64,000 nucleotides of DNA from Allokutzneria oryzae (GTDB lineage Bacteria; Actinomycetota; Actinomycetes; Mycobacteriales; Pseudonocardiaceae), in contig NZ_JBHLZU010000014.1 of the NCBI RefSeq assembly GCF_042429765.1, positions 124,001 to 188,000 of the forward strand. Reading direction: 5' to 3'. The notes under the pieces were generated by a model. The model did not search any database, had not been told where the DNA came from, and was given only the letters and a program-made list of their open reading frames with translations. Position 1 is the stretch's first letter; each line of letters begins with the position of its first letter. Shown here in pieces: positions 8,648 through 17,737 of the stretch. A program made the translations under genes and the position numbers.

Positions 8648-11600
8648 TCACGTGAGCAGCGCGCCGACCTCGTCGGCGAGTGCGCGGACCGTCGGGTGGT
8701 CGAACAGGGTCGCCGCGGGCAGGTCGACGTCCAGGTGCTGGCGGAGCCTGGTGAGCAGCTGGGTCGCCTGGAGGGAGTTGCCGCCGAGGGTGAAGAAGTC
8801 GCTGTCGAGTTCGAGGTCCGGCACTCCGAGGGTTTCCTCCCACAGTTGCAGCAGGGTTTTCTGGAGCTCGGTCGCGCCGTCCAGCTGCGGGCGCGCGACC
8901 GGGGCCAAGTGTCCTTCAGGCGCGGGTGTCGGCGCGGGTGGGACGCTCGGGGTGCTCATCCGCTGGTCGGCTTCGCGGCCGACCTCCGCGAGTCCGCGGG
9001 GCGAGGCGATCACCTGGGGGCCGAGCCGGGAGCCGAGGACCCGCCAGAGCAGTTCGAGCCCCTCCGCCGTGCGGATGTAGTCGGTGTCCTCCCGGGGCTC
9101 GTCCGAGGCAAGCATCCCGGTCTCGCTCCAGGCGTCCCAGTTGATCGACACCGTGTACCGGGGACCGGCGGGGCACGAGTGGGCGAACGCGTCGAGGTAG
9201 GCGTTGGCGGCGAGGTAGTCGGCCTGGCCGTAGAAGGTCGGCACGAGCGAGGTCACCGAGGAGAAGAGCACGAGGAAGTCCGGTTCCTGACCGAAGAGCC
9301 GGTCCAGGACCTGGGTTCCCGTCACCTTGGGGGCGAGGACCGCGTCGACGTCCTCGCGGCGGCGGACCGCCATCATGCCACCACCTGGGCTGCCCGCCGC
9401 GTGGAAGATCCCGTCCACCCGGCCGTACGCCTCGTGCGCGGACTCGCGGACCGCGCGCATCGCGTTCTCGTCGGTGGTGTCGGCGACGCGGACCAGCACG
9501 GAGCCGCCGAGGGCCTCGATCGCCTTGAAGCGCCTGATGGTCCGCTTGCGGATGGGGCACGGTCCTTCGGCGAGATAGGTGTCCCAGTCGGCGCGGTCGG
9601 GGAAGCTGGAGCGGCCCACCAGGACCAGGCGGGCCCGGACCAGGCGCGCGAGGTCCTCGGCGAGGGCGAGTCCGATGCCGCCGAGCCCACCGGTGATCAG
9701 GTAGGTGCCGCGTTCGCGGAGCAGGGCCGGGGTGGACTGCTGCGGGGCGGAGGGCAGCGGCCGGAACTCGCGCACCCAGCGGCGGTGACCGCGGAGTGCG
9801 ACCTGGTCGCCTTCGGCGGTGAGCTCGGCCAACAGTCGCTGTGCCTGGGACCGGGCATCGTGTGGCGGCGCGAGGTCGATGACGCGGCTGGTCACGTTCG
9901 GGATTTCCTTGTTGACCATGTGATGCGGGCCGAGCACGGTCGCCTTCGCCGGGACGACCGGGTCGGTGCCGGTGACCTCGTGCAGCCCCGTCGCGATGAT
10001 CGAGAGCGCGATCGGCACCGAGATGCGACGCCTGGCCAGGGTCCGGCCGAGCGCGAGCAGGCTGTGCAGGCCGTGCTCCAGGCTGTCCTCGTCCAGCAGC
10101 CACGCGTGCGCGATGCGGCGGGGAGCGAGGTCGGCGGCGGCCAGGTCGGTCAGGAGCCGGTCGTAGTCCTCGTGGTGCCCGGGACGGACGGTGTACTGGC
10201 CGGGAGCGCGACGGGCGTAGTCCTCCCCCGGCTCGACTCGCACCACCTTCGCCCCGGCTTGCCGCAGGTCGTCGAGGACGAGGTCGATCACCCTCGCTCC
10301 AGAGGTGAACACCAGCCATGCCTCGCCCGGTGTGATGCCGGTGTGGGCTTGGTCCAGCGGGTGCTCGGCCCAGGTGGGCAGCGCCAGCGGGGACTCCTCG
10401 GCAGGGGCGCTCGCCGGCGTGATGGCGATGTCCCACATGCCGTCCAGCGGCGGGCGGGCCGGGTCGGGTTCCACCCACGCGCGCACCCGCTCGTAGGGGT
10501 AGCCGGGCAGCGGCAGCCGCTTGCGGTTCTCCCCCGCCCAGAACGCCTCCCAGTCCGGTTCGACCCCGCTGGACCACACCGTGCCCACGGCACGCAGCAG
10601 GAGGTCGGAGTCGGTGCGGCTGTCGGCGCGGTGGCGCATCGAAGGCACGATCGTCGGCGGGGTCCCCGTCCGGGTCTCGCGCCAGTGGATGCGGGCGAGA
10701 GTGGACAGGGTGCCGCCGGGGCCGACCTCGATCAGGGCGTGGTTTCCCTTGTCCCACAACGTGCTCAGCGCGTCGGCGAAGCGAACCGGCTCACGCAGCT
10801 GCCGCACCCAGTACTCGGGGTCGCGGGCCTGCTCGTCGGTGAGCCAGTCGCCGGTGAGGCCGGACAGGATCGGGATCTTCGGAGCGTGCAGCTCGATGTC
10901 GTCGAACAGGGCGCGGAACTTCGACAGCACCGGGTCCATCAGCGCGGAGTGGAACGCGTGGTCCACCGGGAGCGGGACGCAGCGCAGTCCCTTGGCTGTC
11001 AAGCGTTCCCGGACCTGGTCGACGGCCTGCGTGGTTCCGGAGACGACCGTGAGCCGGGTTCCGTTGACCGCCGAGATCGACAGGTCCTGCGGCAGTTCCG
11101 CGCGGACTTCCTCTTCAGCGAGGGGGACGGCGAGCATCGCGCCCGCCGCGGTCTCCGCGAGCAGCCTGCCGCGGAGGGCGACGAGCTTCGTGGCGTCTTC
11201 GAGGCTGAGGCATCCGGCGACGCAGGCCGCCGCGTACTCGCCGACGCTGTGTCCGACGAGGGCTCGTGGTCGCACGCCCCAGTGGGTCCACAGGCGGGCA
11301 AGGGCGAACTCCACGGCGAACAGCGCGGGCTGGGCGAGTTCGGTGCCGCGCAGGCTTTCCATGGACATGAGGTCCAGGCCGAGGAGGTCGGCGCAACGGT
11401 CGAACTCGCGGCGGAACACCGGCTCGTGTTCGTGGAGCTCACGGCCCATGCCCGCGTACTGCTCGCCCTGGCCGGGGAACAGGAACGCGACAGCCGGTGC
11501 GCGGCGCGGAGCCGGAGGGCGGCCCTCGACGACCAGTTCTTCCAGCCGTTGAGCCAGGTTCTCACCGGATGCGGTCACCAGGGCGCGGCGGTGGACGTGC

Positions 11601-13057
11601 GCGGCTCGGCCTCGGTGAAGGGTGTGGGCGAGGTCGGCCAGGTCGAGGTCGGGGTTGCGGCGGACGGTGTCGGCGAGCGCCTGCAACGCCGCGTTAGCGG
11701 CCGTTTCGGTCCGGCCGGAGACGGTGATCAGGTGCCGGGGACGGGCGGTGGCCTCGGCGGTGACGGCCGGGGCTTGGGTGAGCACGACATGGGCGTTGGT
11801 GCCGCCGATGCCGAAGGAGCTGACGCCCGCGACGCGGGGGCCTTCCTGCCAGTCGCGGAGCTCGGTGTTGACGAAGAAGGGGCTGGTCTCGAAGCCGATG
11901 TCGGGGTTCGGCTCGGTGAAGCCCGCGTTCGCCGGAATCTGTCCGTGGTGGACCGCCAGGGCGGCTTTGATCAGCCCGGCGACTCCGGCCGCCGTGCCGA
12001 GGTGACCGACGTTGCCCTTGACCGAGCCGATCGGGGTCCGCGCGGTGGCGGTGACACCGTGCTTGTCGAACACCGTGGTCAGAGCTTCGACCTCGATGGG
12101 GTCGCCGACCTGGGTCCCGGTGCCGTGGCATTCCACGTATCCGAGGTCGGCGGCGCTGAGACCGGCGCGGGCGAGCGCGGCCTCGATCAGCTCGACCTGG
12201 CCGATGATGCCCGGGGAAGTGAAGGTGAACCTGCGCGCGCCGTCGTTGTTCACCGCCGAGCCGTCGATCACCGCGTAGATGTGGTCCCGGTCGGCGACCG
12301 CGTCCGCGAGGCGTCTCAACGCGACCACACCCGCGCCGGAGCCGAACACGGTTCCGTCGGCGGAGGCGTCGAACGGTCGGCAGCGGCCGGTACGGGAGAG
12401 GATGCTGCCCTCGTGCCAGAGGTACCCGTGCCCGTAGGGCAGTTGGACGTCGGCGGCTCCGGCGAGCGCGAGGTCGCAGTCGCCCGACCGAAGTGACTGG
12501 GCGGCCAGGTGAACGGCCACCAGCGCCGAGGAGCACGCCGTGGCCACGGCCAGGCTTGGGCCGTCGAGGCCGAGACGGTGCGAGACGGTGGTGGCCAGGT
12601 AGTCGTTCTCGTTGCCGACGCTCCATTCGAGAGCCGCGAGCGAGGCGCGCGCCGCCGGGTCGCGGCTGACGTGCAGTGCGCCGTAGAGGTTCGGGGCCGC
12701 GGCACCGAAAACGCCGACACGACCCGGAGCTCGGCCCGTGTCGTAGCCGGAGTTCTGCAAGGCGGAGTGGGCGCATTCGAGGAACAGCCGGTGTTGCGGA
12801 TCGACCGCGCGGGCTTGTTCCGGCGTGTAGCCGAACAGGTCGGCGTCGAACCCGGCCAGGTCGTCGACGAGTGCGGCAGCGCGGACGTAGTTCGGATCGG
12901 AAAGCCGCCTCTCCGAGACGCCCGCCGCGCGGAGGTCGGCCTCGGAGCGGGTGGTGACCGAATCGACGCCGTCGCGGAGGTTGTCCCAGAACTGGGTCAC
13001 CCCGTCCGCGCCGGGGAACCGGCAGGCCATGCCGACGATCGCGATCTGCTCGCTCAT
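8648..13057 (-). CDS. Type I polyketide synthase module KS-AT-KR-ACP
   Basis: A 1,469-residue single module. The KS (about 5-430) has active-site Cys in TACSSAL near 173 and the His motifs HGTGT and VGHLG. The AT (about 520-830) has FPGQGEQ, GHSVGEY and HAFH; the last is typical of malonyl-CoA selection. The KR (structural half from about 900, catalytic half from about 1115) has GGLGGIG and the SS...YLAAN catalytic set. The C-terminal ACP carries GGNSL with the phosphopantetheine Ser near 1422. It would add one malonyl unit and reduce the keto group. ATG 13057 overlaps the upstream PKS stop as ATGA, with GAGGAG just before it. No DH, ER or TE. Confidence 0.95.
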   Translation of the reverse strand: MSEQIAIVGMACRFPGADGVTQFWDNLRDGVDSVTTRSEADLRAAGVSERRLSDPNYVRAAALVDDLAGFDADLFGYTPEQARAVDPQHRLFLECAHSALQNSGYDTGRAPGRVGVFGAAAPNLYGALHVSRDPAARASLAALEWSVGNENDYLATTVSHRLGLDGPSLAVATACSSALVAVHLAAQSLRSGDCDLALAGAADVQLPYGHGYLWHEGSILSRTGRCRPFDASADGTVFGSGAGVVALRRLADAVADRDHIYAVIDGSAVNNDGARRFTFTSPGIIGQVELIEAALARAGLSAADLGYVECHGTGTQVGDPIEVEALTTVFDKHGVTATARTPIGSVKGNVGHLGTAAGVAGLIKAALAVHHGQIPANAGFTEPNPDIGFETSPFFVNTELRDWQEGPRVAGVSSFGIGGTNAHVVLTQAPAVTAEATARPRHLITVSGRTETAANAALQALADTVRRNPDLDLADLAHTLHRGRAAHVHRRALVTASGENLAQRLEELVVEGRPPAPRRAPAVAFLFPGQGEQYAGMGRELHEHEPVFRREFDRCADLLGLDLMSMESLRGTELAQPALFAVEFALARLWTHWGVRPRALVGHSVGEYAAACVAGCLSLEDATKLVALRGRLLAETAAGAMLAVPLAEEEVRAELPQDLSISAVNGTRLTVVSGTTQAVDQVRERLTAKGLRCVPLPVDHAFHSALMDPVLSKFRALFDDIELHAPKIPILSGLTGDWLTDEQARDPEYWVRQLREPVRFADALSTLWDKGNHALIEVGPGGTLSTLARIHWRETRTGTPPTIVPSMRHRADSRTDSDLLLRAVGTVWSSGVEPDWEAFWAGENRKRLPLPGYPYERVRAWVEPDPARPPLDGMWDIAITPASAPAEESPLALPTWAEHPLDQAHTGITPGEAWLVFTSGARVIDLVLDDLRQAGAKVVRVEPGEDYARRAPGQYTVRPGHHEDYDRLLTDLAAADLAPRRIAHAWLLDEDSLEHGLHSLLALGRTLARRRISVPIALSIIATGLHEVTGTDPVVPAKATVLGPHHMVNKEIPNVTSRVIDLAPPHDARSQAQRLLAELTAEGDQVALRGHRRWVREFRPLPSAPQQSTPALLRERGTYLITGGLGGIGLALAEDLARLVRARLVLVGRSSFPDRADWDTYLAEGPCPIRKRTIRRFKAIEALGGSVLVRVADTTDENAMRAVRESAHEAYGRVDGIFHAAGSPGGGMMAVRRREDVDAVLAPKVTGTQVLDRLFGQEPDFLVLFSSVTSLVPTFYGQADYLAANAYLDAFAHSCPAGPRYTVSINWDAWSETGMLASDEPREDTDYIRTAEGLELLWRVLGSRLGPQVIASPRGLAEVGREADQRMSTPSVPPAPTPAPEGHLAPVARPQLDGATELQKTLLQLWEETLGVPDLELDSDFFTLGGNSLQATQLLTRLRQHLDVDLPAATLFDHPTVRALADEVGALLT

Positions 13058-16000
13058 CGCGCTCCTCGTTCGATCAGCGTGTCCGAAAGGGTGCGCACCG
13101 TCGCCGAGTCGAACAGCGCGCCCGAGCTCAGCGCGATTCCGTAGCGCTGTTCGATCTGGTCCACGATGTGCACCGCCGCGAGGGAACTGCCGCCCACGTC
13201 GAAGAAGTCGTCGTCCAGGCCGATGTCGGGGTTGCCGAGCAGGTCTGTCCACAGTTGACGGACGACTTCGGTCACCGGCTGCTCGCTAGGCGGTGGTGGT
13301 GCTGCTTCTTCAGGTTCGGGTTGCTCACCGATGTAGTCGACGATCACCGTGGCGGGCAGGCTTCGCCCTAGGGCGTCAAGGAAGATCCGCGCGCCTTCTC
13401 CGGGACTCAGATGCGGCTGCCGCGACACCGGCTGGACTTGCGGGGTGGTGAAGTCCGCGCGAGGCACGGCGCGGAAGGTCAGCGAGCGAATCGCGACCAG
13501 GTGCTCGCCGGTCGCCGTGTCGTGGATGTCCACATCGACCACTCGTGCGGTGTCGGTGTGTTCGCGCAGCCAGGAACGGGCGGTGATGCGAGCCGTGAGC
13601 CGGTCGAACACGGCGACCGTGCCGTAGCGGAACGGGACGAACACCGTGTCGGCTGTGGTGTCAACGAGGACGGAGGTCGCGACGTCAAGCAGCGCGGGGT
13701 GCAGGACGTGGTCACTCAGGTCCGCGTGGAACTGTTGGGGCAGAGCGAGTTCCACGACGGCTTCGCTGTCGTCGCCCTGCCGGTGGACCTCGCTGTTCCA
13801 TCTCGGGCCGAAGCCGAATCCTGGTCCTGCCGCCGCACTCGGCCCTTGTTGGGCTCCAGTGAGTGAAGGTTGGCGCACCGGACGGACGGCCTGCTGTGCG
13901 AGATCGGCGGCTTCGATCCGCCCTTCGGCGTGGTCGGTCCAGCCGTCACCGTGCACGGGCCGCGAACGCAGACGGAACCTGGCGCCGGAGGTGGTGACCT
14001 CGATGACGTGGGGCTCCGACGCGGGCAACGGCCGCAGGATCAGCATGTCTCGCACGCCGACTGCCGCCGTATCCGGCACGAGGGCCTGTTCCCTCGCGGC
14101 AGCGACGACGAACTCCAGCATCGCCGTGGCGGGCAGCACGGGGACCGCGCCGAATCGGTGCTCGTCGAGCTGCCAGGTCCCACCCGGCGTGATCATGACC
14201 TGGTAGCCGCCGTGATCGGTCATGCCGGTGTTCTCCCAGGCGGGCCAGGCGATCGCGAGGGTCCTGGGGTGGTCAAGGCGGCGTCGCCGGGCGTGTGCGT
14301 TGAGGAAGGCGTTGGCCGCCGCGTAGTCCGCGCTGCCGCGAAGTCCGGAGATCCCCGCCTGGCTGGAGAAGTGCACGAGGAAGTCGAGATCGCCGAGGAC
14401 CCGGTCGAGCGCGAGGGTTCCGTGCACCTTCGCCCGCAGCACTCTGTCCACTTCGGATCTACTGCGGCGTTCGATGAGGCCGCCGCCCGCCACTCCGGCC
14501 GCGTGGACGACCCCGTGCGGGCCACGGCCGAACCTGCGCTCGATCTCGGCGAGTGCGGCGCGCAACGACTCCGGGTCGGTCACGTCGGCCGTGATCGCGG
14601 CGACGGTGGCGCCTGCGGCTTCGAGTCGGCCGATCGCGGCGGTGTGGCCGTCGGTGGAGCGGCCGAGCAAGGCCAGCCTCGGGCGCAGTCCGGTGTCGGC
14701 CAGGGCTTGCGCGATCACCAGCCCCACTCCCCCGAGCCCGCCGGTGATCAGGTAGATCCCCTGCTCGCGCAGGAGACCGGGTTCGGCCGGGCCGTCGTCG
14801 ATGGGCGCGATGGCGGGCAGCCACCGCGTTCTGCCGCGCAACGCCACGCGGTCGGCGGTCAGGCTCGCGAGTTCGGTGGCCAGGACCGCGTTGACGGTCA
14901 ACGGCCCGACGTCGATGAGCACGCAGCGGATGCCGGGGTTCTCGCGTTCGACGGTGCGGGCGAAGGCGTTGAGCATCGCACGGGTGGGGTTGATCGGTTC
15001 GGCTCCGGTCAGGTCGACCGAGTACCGGCTCAGGATCGCGAGGGTGACCGGTGTAGACAGCTGCTTCACGAGGTCGTGGATGCTGTGGAGACCGGCTTCC
15101 AGCTGAGCGTCCACAGTGTCCAGATCGACATCGGCTTCAGGGGTGACGCCGAGCGCGTGGACGACCAGGTCCGCCGCCTGTGCTTCGGTGGTGACCGAGT
15201 ATCCGGCCTGGCTCACGGCGTCGCTGACCCACTGGGCGTCGTCGGGCCGCAGCACCCAGGCCCGTGCGCCGGTCGGGACGGGTGCGGCAGGTGCTTCGTC
15301 GGCGGCGCGCCAGGCTTCGTGCAGCAGGGTCCATCCCGTTGGCGCGGGCGGCTGGTCGGCAGGCACCGCGACTGCCGGACCGTGGTAGTCGACCCAGTAG
15401 CGCTTGCGCTGGTACGGGTAGCCCGGAACCGCGACCCGGCGCGCGGAGCGGGGAGCGCGCCGCCGCCAGTCGATGTCCTGGCCGTGCACCCACAGGGTGG
15501 CCAGGGCCTCGTTGAGAGTGGTCTCGGAGCGGATCGGCAGGGCATCGCGGCCGAGGTGGATCACCAGCACCGCTTCACCGCCGACCTGCTCAGTCCGTTG
15601 TGGACCGTTCGTCACGCGTTCGGCGATCTGCCGCGAGATCGCCCCGTCGGCCACCGCCTGGGCGGCCAGCTCACCGACTCCGGCACCGGACGTCCGAGCC
15701 GGTCGCACACCCCAGCGGAGCAGGCAGGTCGCCAGCGCGTACTGGATAACGAACAGGATCGGCCGCGCGACATCGGGCGGCACCTCCGACCCGGACAGCC
15801 ACATCGTGCGCAGTGGTTGTCCGGCAAGGGTTTCAACGACGTCGAAGGCGCTGTCGCAGGCGTCGCGGAAGTCGGCTTCGGCCTCGTGCAGCTCGCGTGC
15901 CAGACCCGGCCGCCAGGAAGACTCGTCCGGGAAGCGCAGCTCCGCCTCGTGCGGGGTGTCCGTGGCGATCACGCCGGAGGTCAAGCGCTCGACGAGCTGG

Positions 16001-17508
16001 GCGCGGTCGCGGGCGACCACCGCCGAGCGCACGGCTCGCGCGGTCCTGCCGACCTGGAGCGTGTACGCGGCGTCGGCCAGCAGCTCGTCGTCGAGATCGG
16101 CGAAGTGCTCGCGCAGGCGGTGGCGGAGCGCGGTCGCGGCGGTCGCCTCGTCGGCCGACCAGACGACGACCTGCTCGCGCTTCTCCCTCGGCTCGACCGG
16201 CACCGGGGGCGGCTCCTCCAGGATCACGTGCGCGTTCGTGCCGCCGATGCCGAAGGAGTTGACGCAGGCGCGGCGGACCTCGCCCGGCCGCCGCGGCCAC
16301 GGGCGGGACTCCGTGATCACCTCGAACGGCGAGTCCGCGAGCCCGAGCTCCGGGTTGACGGCGCCGACGTTGATGCTCGCGGGCAGCCGCTCGTGCCAGA
16401 GCGCGAGCGCGGTCTTGATCACGCCCGCCACCCCGGCGGCCGTGCCGAGGTGGCCGAGGTTGGACTTGACCGAGCCGAGCAGGCAGGAGCCCGGCGGCAG
16501 GGGCTGTCCGGCGAGGGCGCGGAACGCCCTGGTCATCGCGGCGACCTCGGTGCGGTCGCCGATTCCCGTCCCGGTGCCGTGCGCCTCGAAGTAGGAGATC
16601 GTGCGCGGGTCGAGCCCGGCGGCGGTGAAGGCCCCGGTGATGCAGTCGGCCTGGCCGTCAACACTGGGGGCGGTGAAGCCGGTGGAGCGCCCGCCGTCGT
16701 TGTTCACCATCGACCCGCGCACCAGCGCGTAGACCGTGTCGCCGTCCGCGAGCGCGTCGGAGAGCCGCTTGACCACGACCGCGCCGACGCCGTCGCCGAA
16801 GTTCGTGCCGGTGGCCTCGCTGTCGAACGGGCGGCACGAACCGTCGCGGGAGTTGACCCCGCCCGGCACGTGGAGGAACCCGCGCTCGCTGGCCGGGTCG
16901 ATCATCGCGCCGCCGACCAGGGCCAGCTCGCAGTCGCCGGACAGCAACGCCTGGCGGGCCAGGTGCAGCGCGACCAGCGAGGTGGAGCACGCGGTCCGCA
17001 CCGTCACGCTCGGCCCGGTCAGCCCGAGTCGGTGGGCGATGCTGGCGGCGAAGTAGTCGGGGTCGTTGTTGAAGTCCACTGCGAGCTGGCCGACCGAGCG
17101 CAGCAGGGCGGCGTCCGGCTCCACGTGGGCGCTGGCGTACCTGTTGGCGCCCGCGCCCGCGAACACGCCGATCCGCCCCGGGAAGTCCGCGGGCACCTGC
17201 CCCGCGTGCTCCAGGGCGGCGTGCCCGACCTCCAGGAACACCCGGAACTGCGGGTCGCGGATCTCCGCTTCCCTCGGCGTGACGCCGAAGAACCCGGCGT
17301 CGAAGTCGTAGGGCCCGTCGATGCGGGGCCGCCTGCGCACGTACCCGGGCATCGCCAGGCGCCGGGGGTCCTCACCGGCACGCAGGATCTGCTCGTCGGA
17401 AAGCGACCCGATGCAGTCCCGGCCCTCGACGAGATTGCGCCAGAATTCGTCAAGATCGCTCGCCGCCGGAAACCGAACCGCCATACCGACTACGGCAACC
17501 GGCTCCAT
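13054..17508 (-). CDS. Type I PKS module KS-AT(degenerate)-KR-DH-ACP
   Basis: About 1,484 residues. The KS is intact (TACSTSL near 172, HGTGT, NLGHLG). The following AT region (about 525-700) is shortened, and where GHSxGE should stand it reads GAGVGE, so the nucleophilic Ser and preceding His are gone and no malonyl motif is visible; it should be inactive. The KR is intact (GGLGGVG; FSS...DYAAAN). A DH follows the KR, with DEHRFGAVPVLP (the usual Gly of HxxxGxxxxP is Ala) and HPALLDVA. The ACP ends the protein (VGGSSL near 1441). The KR-DH order is unlike the usual DH-KR. The ACP must be loaded by an AT in trans. Start ATG 17508 is preferred; GTG 17514 or 17520 are possible. Confidence 0.93.
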   Translation of the reverse strand: MEPVAVVGMAVRFPAASDLDEFWRNLVEGRDCIGSLSDEQILRAGEDPRRLAMPGYVRRRPRIDGPYDFDAGFFGVTPREAEIRDPQFRVFLEVGHAALEHAGQVPADFPGRIGVFAGAGANRYASAHVEPDAALLRSVGQLAVDFNNDPDYFAASIAHRLGLTGPSVTVRTACSTSLVALHLARQALLSGDCELALVGGAMIDPASERGFLHVPGGVNSRDGSCRPFDSEATGTNFGDGVGAVVVKRLSDALADGDTVYALVRGSMVNNDGGRSTGFTAPSVDGQADCITGAFTAAGLDPRTISYFEAHGTGTGIGDRTEVAAMTRAFRALAGQPLPPGSCLLGSVKSNLGHLGTAAGVAGVIKTALALWHERLPASINVGAVNPELGLADSPFEVITESRPWPRRPGEVRRACVNSFGIGGTNAHVILEEPPPVPVEPREKREQVVVWSADEATAATALRHRLREHFADLDDELLADAAYTLQVGRTARAVRSAVVARDRAQLVERLTSGVIATDTPHEAELRFPDESSWRPGLARELHEAEADFRDACDSAFDVVETLAGQPLRTMWLSGSEVPPDVARPILFVIQYALATCLLRWGVRPARTSGAGVGELAAQAVADGAISRQIAERVTNGPQRTEQVGGEAVLVIHLGRDALPIRSETTLNEALATLWVHGQDIDWRRRAPRSARRVAVPGYPYQRKRYWVDYHGPAVAVPADQPPAPTGWTLLHEAWRAADEAPAAPVPTGARAWVLRPDDAQWVSDAVSQAGYSVTTEAQAADLVVHALGVTPEADVDLDTVDAQLEAGLHSIHDLVKQLSTPVTLAILSRYSVDLTGAEPINPTRAMLNAFARTVERENPGIRCVLIDVGPLTVNAVLATELASLTADRVALRGRTRWLPAIAPIDDGPAEPGLLREQGIYLITGGLGGVGLVIAQALADTGLRPRLALLGRSTDGHTAAIGRLEAAGATVAAITADVTDPESLRAALAEIERRFGRGPHGVVHAAGVAGGGLIERRSRSEVDRVLRAKVHGTLALDRVLGDLDFLVHFSSQAGISGLRGSADYAAANAFLNAHARRRRLDHPRTLAIAWPAWENTGMTDHGGYQVMITPGGTWQLDEHRFGAVPVLPATAMLEFVVAAAREQALVPDTAAVGVRDMLILRPLPASEPHVIEVTTSGARFRLRSRPVHGDGWTDHAEGRIEAADLAQQAVRPVRQPSLTGAQQGPSAAAGPGFGFGPRWNSEVHRQGDDSEAVVELALPQQFHADLSDHVLHPALLDVATSVLVDTTADTVFVPFRYGTVAVFDRLTARITARSWLREHTDTARVVDVDIHDTATGEHLVAIRSLTFRAVPRADFTTPQVQPVSRQPHLSPGEGARIFLDALGRSLPATVIVDYIGEQPEPEEAAPPPPSEQPVTEVVRQLWTDLLGNPDIGLDDDFFDVGGSSLAAVHIVDQIEQRYGIALSSGALFDSATVRTLSDTLIERGAR

Positions 17509-17737
17509 ATCCACAAGCACCCCATCACGACGAATCCCGCTTTCTCACCTTATGAGAGAGCCAATGGGCGGACATTCGAACACGGCGAGAAGCCGACGAG
17601 CCATGGTTTCGGGCACAGCCGAAGCACGGCACGGGGGACATCAAACAACCTGGTCAAGCCTTGACCGGACCAGAAAGGCGGGAAACACTGCGGCCACATC
17701 AGCCCCGGCTCGGGCTCACTGGCTTCGGGAGTTGTAC
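17509..17737. promoter_or_regulatory. Divergent promoter between the PKS-P450 and NRPS-GT operons, with candidate operator
   Basis: This 229-bp spacer must carry both promoters. A perfect 15-bp palindrome GGTCAAGCCTTGACC lies at 17652-17666, 72 bp before the NRPS start. A second, weaker dyad TCTCA-N5-TGAGA is at 17543-17557, close to the PKS start. The first has the TCAA...TTGA form of many winged-helix repressor sites and could be an operator for the cluster's ArsR-like regulator. This is inferred from sequence shape and position only. Confidence 0.5.

Noticed and set aside
13870..17664. 1,264-codon open frame on the plus strand
   Set aside because: Antisense shadow of the PKS at 13054-17508. 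The same reasoning rejects the long plus-strand frames at 8696-12496, 40149-42203, 42086-44866 and 45675-49934.
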